9,381 nt of DNA from Bacteroidota bacterium (lineage in GTDB: Bacteria; Bacteroidota; Bacteroidia; Flavobacteriales; Flavobacteriaceae): positions 1-9,381 of the forward strand of contig CANINJ010000060.1 of NCBI GenBank assembly GCA_947468985.1, written 5' to 3'. A program made the translations under genes and the position numbers. How positions within the stretch are numbered: position 1 is the first letter of the stretch; each line of letters begins with the position of its first letter. Below the pieces are notes generated by a model. It was not told where the DNA came from, made no database searches, and was given only the letters and a program-made list of their open reading frames with translations. Shown one piece after another: positions 6,282 to 9,381 of the stretch.

Positions 6282-6969
6282 AAGGTCTTGGTGGAGGCGG
6301 TGGGCGGTTTTCATCACCGGGATGTCCCGGACGGTCTTCGTCCCAACGCGGCGGAGGCGGTCGATTTTCATCTCGTGGCGGTCTCGGATGATTTCTATCT
6401 CTTGGAGGCGGTGGCGGGTAATTCGTGTCATTGGCTTGTCGCGCTTGATTTTCTTCTCTTGGCGGTCTTGGAAAATCTTCATTTCTTGGAGGTTTTTCCC
6501 CAGGCGGATGCGGTTTGCTATTTTGATTGGAAAACATTTTACCTAATTCTTGTGTCAAAGCATTGAAATCCTGTAATTGTGATGTTTTACAAATACTTTT
6601 GATGTCTAGGAAATGTTTGAAATGCAATTGCTCAATCTGTCTTTGATTGGCTAAAAATAAAGTTATTATACTGTCTTTTATAGCAGAATTTACAACTTGC
6701 AATTTCAATTGAGAATACAAATCCGACTTAAGTTTTCTATTTATTGCATCTAAAGAATCTATTTTGTCTTTATAAATAGGAATTATTGATTCGTATTTTT
6801 CATTTTGATTGGCATCAAAATGCAATTTTTCAGCGATAATATCATTAGGTCTTCTATGATTTTCATTTGAATTTCTATTTGGTCTTGAAAAAAATAGAAA
6901 GCCTATAATTCCCACATTAAGCAATAAAAGCCCAATTACAGCATACGTTAATAGTTTTATTTTATCCAT
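6268..6969 (-). CDS. CnrX/Spy-like membrane-anchored periplasmic metal sensor
   Basis: A 233-residue protein. A transmembrane anchor (about 5-27) is followed by a helical periplasmic domain of about 40-150 with the layout of the Spy/CpxP and heavy-metal sensor (CnrX-like) family: LHFDANQNEKYESI (49-62) stands where the first LTxxQ-type motif is expected, and HFKHFLDIKSICKTSQLQDFNAL (116-138) matches the second, Cys-containing motif. His116 and His119 lie in the helix where CnrX has metal-binding residues, but equivalence is not established. Residues 153-233 form a Pro/Arg/Asp/Asn-rich low-complexity tail not typical of the family. The gene sits six bases after the putative anti-sigma gene, which follows an ECF sigma gene, as in the cnrYXH metal-response system though in another order. 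The likely role is to sense metal or envelope stress and control release of the sigma factor. A chaperone role like Spy is the alternative. Confidence 0.75.
   Translation of the reverse strand: MDKIKLLTYAVIGLLLLNVGIIGFLFFSRPNRNSNENHRRPNDIIAEKLHFDANQNEKYESIIPIYKDKIDSLDAINRKLKSDLYSQLKLQVVNSAIKDSIITLFLANQRQIEQLHFKHFLDIKSICKTSQLQDFNALTQELGKMFSNQNSKPHPPGEKPPRNEDFPRPPREENQARQANDTNYPPPPPRDRNHPRPPRDENRPPPPRWDEDRPGHPGDENRPPPPPRPYDGK
6271..6513 (-). repeat. Degenerate repeat encoding a Pro/Arg/Asp-rich tail
   Basis: This part of the CnrX/Spy-like gene is strongly G+C-rich compared with the surrounding AT-rich DNA and encodes about 81 residues built from variants of PPRDENRPPPP (PPRDRNHPRPPRDENRPPP, DRPGHPGDENRPPPPP and so on). 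Because of its composition all frames tend to stay open, producing long false frames on both strands, including the apparent upstream extension of the MbnP gene. It contains a perfect GC palindrome, CCGGGA-TG-TCCCGG, at 6317-6330. Slippage between repeat units could make the tail length vary between strains. Confidence 0.8.
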
Positions 6970-6975
6970 TGCAGC

Positions 6976-7242
6976 TTAGTATAATTGGTTGCTATTTGAA
7001 ACAGACGAAACAATTGTTTCCGTTGGAACTGTAGTTTTTGTAGCATTTGACAACAGCATTTTTACATTTAAAGATACTAATATAGTAAATGATGCTGCTG
7101 CAATCCAAATCCATTGCCTTGAAACTGAGTTTTGAATGCTGATTTTGTTTTGGATTTTTGAAAATAACAAGGTGTCAGGAATCACTTTTGTGATGCCTTC
7201 GCTGCTATTTAGAATGTCGTTTGTCCAGTTATTCGCTTCCAT
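6976..7242 (-). CDS. Small single-span protein, putative anti-sigma factor
   Basis: An 88-residue protein with an N-terminal cytoplasmic part (about 1-42), one membrane span (about 44-62, WIWIAAASFTILVSLNVKM) and a short Ser/Thr-rich outer tail. The N-terminal part, WTNDILNSSEGITKVIPDTLLFSKIQNKI, matches the pattern commonly seen in small Bacteroidota proteins encoded next to ECF sigma factors; I see no zinc-binding HxxxCxxC motif. The position fits: it lies 20 bases after the sigma gene and six bases before the CnrX/Spy-like gene, comparable to CnrY between CnrH and CnrX. It probably holds the sigma factor at the membrane. The function is inferred mainly from context, topology and the N-terminal pattern. 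Confidence 0.7.
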   Translation of the reverse strand: MEANNWTNDILNSSEGITKVIPDTLLFSKIQNKISIQNSVSRQWIWIAAASFTILVSLNVKMLLSNATKTTVPTETIVSSVSNSNQLY

Positions 7243-7262
7243 AATTTATTAGACGTTATTTA

Positions 7263-7811
7263 TTATTTTTTCTTGCGGTATTCTTCAAATTTATTTGATA
7301 ATCTTTCTTTTAAGATAACTTTAGCCCTGAAAACCAATGATTCTACTGATGAAATGCTCAATTCCATTATTATTGCAATTTCAGAATTACTCAAACCATC
7401 TACTTTTGAAAGTAGAAACGCTGTTTTTTGATTTTCACCTAATTCATTGATGATTCCAAATAGCAATGCTGCTTTTTCTTTGTTTTCTAATAGAATTCCT
7501 GGATGTTCAAAATTGGAAATATTTAGGATTTCTAACTCGTTTTGACTTTTCTTACCAAAAATAAAAAAGCGTTTTTGACTGTTTTTATGTTTGATGAAAT
7601 CCAAACATTTGTTGATTGTAATGCGATAAATCCACGTTTTTAATGTTGATTTTTCTTGAAATTTATGCAATGAAGTATGCAATTGTATAAAAACATCTTG
7701 CGTGATTTCTTCAGCATCTTCAACACTTTGCAAATAATTGAGCGCAACATTATAAACCAGTACACTGTACTCATTATATAAGGTTGTAAAATCACTTTTA
7801 TTAGTTGCCAT
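7263..7811 (-). CDS. ECF-type RNA polymerase sigma factor
   Basis: A 182-residue sigma-70 family protein with only regions 2 and 4. Region 2 spans about residues 8-76, with the core-binding and promoter-melting pattern SVEDAEEITQDVFIQLHTSL and LKTWIYRITINKCLDFIK. A linker of about 45 residues follows. Region 4 spans about 120-172, ending in the helix-turn-helix LSNSEIAIIMELSISSVESLVFRAKVILKERL. ECF sigma factors direct RNA polymerase to a small set of promoters, usually including their own. It is the first gene of the operon, divergent from fabG, so it may activate the whole cluster when the anti-sigma protein releases it. I found no confident promoter for it in the 199-base intergenic region. 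Confidence 0.92.
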   Translation of the reverse strand: MATNKSDFTTLYNEYSVLVYNVALNYLQSVEDAEEITQDVFIQLHTSLHKFQEKSTLKTWIYRITINKCLDFIKHKNSQKRFFIFGKKSQNELEILNISNFEHPGILLENKEKAALLFGIINELGENQKTAFLLSKVDGLSNSEIAIIMELSISSVESLVFRAKVILKERLSNKFEEYRKKK

Positions 7812-7894
7812 TTTGCAATACTAAGAATTTTTATTGTTTAAATAATGTTAACTTCTTAATTTAAAATGTATTTTTTTTAAAAAGGGAATTATCT

Positions 7895-7902
7895 TATATT
7901 TG
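7895..7902 (+). promoter_or_regulatory. Bacteroidota-type -7 promoter box for fabG
   Basis: TATATTTG is a full match to TAnnTTTG and identical to the box before the HU-type gene. At the -33 position there is only a T run (7871-7878) with no clear TTTG. Transcription would start near 7908-7910, giving fabG a leader of about 100 bases. Confidence 0.55.
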
Positions 7903-7918
7903 GCGAACGTAAATTTGC

Positions 7919-7972
7919 CCTGATGGAAGGGAAAATCCCATGCTTTTTAGCGTGGATTGGAATGACAGCAGG
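7919..7972 (+). promoter_or_regulatory. Potentially structured 5' leader of fabG
   Basis: Within the predicted leader, CCTG (7919-7922) can pair with CAGG (7969-7972), enclosing two hairpins that compete: GGGA-AAA-TCCC (7929-7939) and CCATGC-TTTTTA-GCGTGG (7938-7955, one G-U pair). They share two C residues, so they cannot both form fully, which is a switch-like arrangement. I do not recognise a known riboswitch or leader class. A translation control element is possible; chance folding is the alternative. Confidence 0.3.
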
Positions 7973-8010
7973 AAATAGCTTCAAAAAAAAATATAAAATA
8001 AAATTCGGAT

Positions 8011-8757
8011 ATGAAATTATTACAAGGAAAAACAGCCATAATCACGGGCGGAAGTCGAGGAATTGGGAAAGGAATCGCGGAAGTTTTCGCAAATAACGGT
8101 GCAAATGTAGCGTTTACGTATAGTTCTTCGGTGGAATCTGCATTGGCTTTGGAAAAAGAATTGAATGCTTTGGGAATAAAAGCAAAAGGGTATCAATCGG
8201 ACGCATCGGATTTCAATGAGGCTCAAACCTTTGTGGATGCGGTTTTAGAAGATTTTGGAACAGTTGATATTTTAATAAATAACGCTGGAATTACGAAAGA
8301 TAATCTTTTGATGCGAATGTCTGAAGAGGATTTTGACAAGGTAATTGACGTGAATTTGAAGTCGGTTTTCAATATGACAAAAGCGATTCAGAAAACATTT
8401 TTGAAGCAACGTTCGGGTTCAATTATCAATATGAGTAGCGTTGTTGGCGTGAAAGGAAATGCGGGACAAACGAATTATTCAGCTTCAAAAGCGGGTGTAA
8501 TTGGGTTTTCAAAATCGGTAGCATTAGAGTTAGGTTCACGAAATATTCGTTGTAATGTGATTGCGCCAGGATTTATAGAAACCGAAATGACGGCGAAATT
8601 AAACGAGGATGTGGTGAAAGGCTGGAGAGATGGAATTCCATTGAAACGTGGCGGAACTACTGAAGACGTTGCCAATGCTTGCTTGTTTTTCGCATCGGAT
8701 ATGAGTGCGTATGTGACGGGTCAAGTGATGAATGTTTGTGGAGGAATGCTTACGTAA
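8011..8757 (+). CDS. fabG: 3-oxoacyl-[acyl-carrier-protein] reductase
   Basis: A 248-residue short-chain dehydrogenase/reductase of standard FabG length. It reduces 3-oxoacyl-ACP to 3-hydroxyacyl-ACP with NADPH in the fatty-acid elongation cycle, in the cytosol, normally as a tetramer. The cofactor motif is TGGSRGIG (12-19), followed by NNAG (90-93). The catalytic residues are Asn115, Ser143, Tyr156 and Lys160, with the same spacing as in E. coli FabG. The C-terminal part shows APGFIETEMTAKL and the closing VTGQVMNVCGGM typical of FabG. The start at 8011 is supported by the alignment of the glycine motif near residue 13. It ends in tandem TAA TAA. It is divergent from the sigma-factor operon and followed after 22 bases by the VWA membrane protein gene. 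Other short-chain reductases share the fold, but the motif set and length favour FabG. Confidence 0.93.
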   Translation: MKLLQGKTAIITGGSRGIGKGIAEVFANNGANVAFTYSSSVESALALEKELNALGIKAKGYQSDASDFNEAQTFVDAVLEDFGTVDILINNAGITKDNLLMRMSEEDFDKVIDVNLKSVFNMTKAIQKTFLKQRSGSIINMSSVVGVKGNAGQTNYSASKAGVIGFSKSVALELGSRNIRCNVIAPGFIETEMTAKLNEDVVKGWRDGIPLKRGGTTEDVANACLFFASDMSAYVTGQVMNVCGGMLT

Positions 8758-8779
8758 TAAATTATTATAAATTTTAACA

Positions 8780-9381
8780 ATGACCACAAACACCATTCTA
8801 TTAGTATTGATTTCACTTCTAATAGCGGGTGGTTTGTCGTATTATCAATATTTTTATAAAGCTAAAATCAAGTCGAAAGCGCATTTGATTTTAGCTTTTT
8901 TACGTTTTTTTACAGTATTTGGTGTTTTATTATTGCTGATAAACCCAATTTTATCTCGTAAAACCTTTGAAATTGTAAAAACACCTTTGGCAATTGCAGT
9001 CGATAATTCCAATTCGATTGTGGATTTAAAAGCTGAGGCAACTTCATTAGAAGTATATAAAAAAATCATTTCTAATGCTGAAATTCAAGAGAAATTTGAT
9101 GTGCAATCGTATCGTTTTGATAGCGATTTTCAAAGTTCGGAAACTTTTGATTTTAAGGGAAAGCAAACGAACATTGATGAAGTTGCGAAAAGTGTGAAAA
9201 GCATCAATAAAAACGTAACGTTTCCAACGGTTTTAATTTCTGATGGGAATCAAACATCAGGAAATGATTTCGTCTATAGTTTTGATGTAAATAATAAAGT
9301 ATATCCAATTGTTGTTGGTGATACAACGACTTATTTAGATTTGAAAGTTAGCCAATTGAACGTAAATAAATATGCGTTTCA
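8780..9381 (+). CDS. Membrane protein with von Willebrand A (MIDAS) domain, 5' part
   Basis: An open frame from ATG 8780 continues past the right edge; about 200 codons are visible. Two membrane spans (about 5-22 and 36-57) are followed by an extracytoplasmic VWA-like domain. Its metal-ion-dependent adhesion site is visible: Asp75-x-Ser77-x-Ser79 (AIAVDNSNS), Thr130 in KQTNIDEV, and Asp155 in VLISDGNQTSG. Large proteins of this architecture are common in Bacteroidota, but their function is not well known; VWA domains usually mediate protein contacts through a bound divalent cation. It starts 22 bases after the fabG stop, so it is probably co-transcribed with fabG. The gene is cut by the window, so the family of the C-terminal part is unknown. 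Confidence 0.85.
   Translation, partial: MTTNTILLVLISLLIAGGLSYYQYFYKAKIKSKAHLILAFLRFFTVFGVLLLLINPILSRKTFEIVKTPLAIAVDNSNSIVDLKAEATSLEVYKKIISNAEIQEKFDVQSYRFDSDFQSSETFDFKGKQTNIDEVAKSVKSINKNVTFPTVLISDGNQTSGNDFVYSFDVNNKVYPIVVGDTTTYLDLKVSQLNVNKYAF

Larger units (their letters stand above)
1831..7811 (-). other. Putative seven-gene ECF-controlled envelope metal/di-heme operon
   Basis: Seven genes lie head to tail on the minus strand: ECF sigma, anti-sigma, CnrX/Spy-like sensor, MbnP-family protein, MbnH-like di-heme enzyme, YHYH protein with T9SS tail, and di-heme lipoprotein. Spacings are 20, 6, -14, 1, 67 and 90 bases, and I see no strong terminator inside. Six of the seven products carry an export signal or a membrane span; only the sigma factor is cytosolic. 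The first five are almost certainly co-transcribed; the last two may also have promoters of their own. Confidence 0.65.

Noticed and set aside
5577..6482. A 301-residue reading of the MbnP gene starting at 6482
   Set aside because: The first 67 residues lie inside the repetitive tail of the sensor gene, are Arg-rich nonsense, and would hide the signal peptide that begins at the ATG at 6281.
6216..6566. Plus-strand open frames of 116 and 74 residues over the Pro-rich tail
   Set aside because: They arise from the G+C-rich repeat composition opposite a well-supported gene and show no recognisable domain.
7816..7823. Minus-strand TAGTATTG as a promoter of the sigma operon
   Set aside because: It has a mismatch to TAnnTTTG, no -33 partner, and lies only about five bases before the start codon.
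7923..8100. Short upstream frame starting at the ATG at 7923 and overlapping the start of fabG in another frame
   Set aside because: The product has no recognisable features, becomes an Arg/Asn-rich shadow inside fabG, and no translation signal supports it.
8854..9069. Minus-strand 71-residue frame
   Set aside because: It lies opposite the VWA-domain gene, whose frame is continuous and has clear membrane spans and a MIDAS motif.
1..9381. CRISPR arrays, tRNA or rRNA genes, insertion sequences
   Set aside because: No regularly spaced repeats, no cloverleaf-like or rRNA-like segments, and no transposase or terminal inverted repeats with target duplications were seen on reading both strands.

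Overview
The window is AT-rich and looks like a flavobacterial (Bacteroidota, Flavobacterium-like) chromosome. The evidence is a C-terminal type IX secretion (T9SS) sorting domain, an HU-HIG type DNA-binding protein, start codons preceded by A/T-rich sequence instead of Shine-Dalgarno sites, and two TATATTTG boxes that match the Bacteroidota -7 promoter consensus TAnnTTTG.

Left part (1-1825). The 3' end of a large extracellular protein gene enters from the left (FnIII domain plus a beta-sandwich-like C-terminal module). It is followed by an in-frame scrap that resembles the end of an SdrD/Cna-B-like repeat, and then by a strong terminator. A gene-free stretch holds an 18-bp-arm inverted repeat, a promoter box and a leader hairpin, all ahead of an HU-HIG gene. 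Just past that gene, on the opposite strand, lies a decayed copy of a T9SS sorting tail.

Centre (1831-7811, minus strand). Seven co-directional genes look like one operon. In transcription order they are: an ECF sigma factor; an 88-residue single-span protein likely to be its anti-sigma factor; a membrane-anchored CnrX/Spy-like periplasmic sensor with a Pro/Arg/Asp-rich tail; an MbnP-family protein; an MbnH/MauG-type di-heme enzyme; a YHYH-domain protein with a T9SS sorting tail; and a second di-heme peroxidase-family lipoprotein. The first five are tightly packed (gaps of 20 and 6 bases, a 14-base overlap, a 1-base gap). The last two follow gaps of 67 and 90 bases.

Working model (inference). 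The first three genes resemble the CnrH/CnrY/CnrX metal-sensing logic. The next two resemble the MbnP/MbnH pair, in which a di-heme enzyme oxidises a tryptophan of MbnP to kynurenine to make a copper site. The window may therefore encode a metal-responsive envelope copper module extended by a T9SS-exported YHYH protein and a second di-heme enzyme, with no methanobactin gene seen. This is the most interesting content.

Right part (7812-9381). A divergent intergenic region carries a promoter and a potentially structured leader for fabG (3-oxoacyl-ACP reductase). It is followed 22 bases later by the start of a two-span membrane protein with a von Willebrand A (MIDAS) domain, cut by the window edge.
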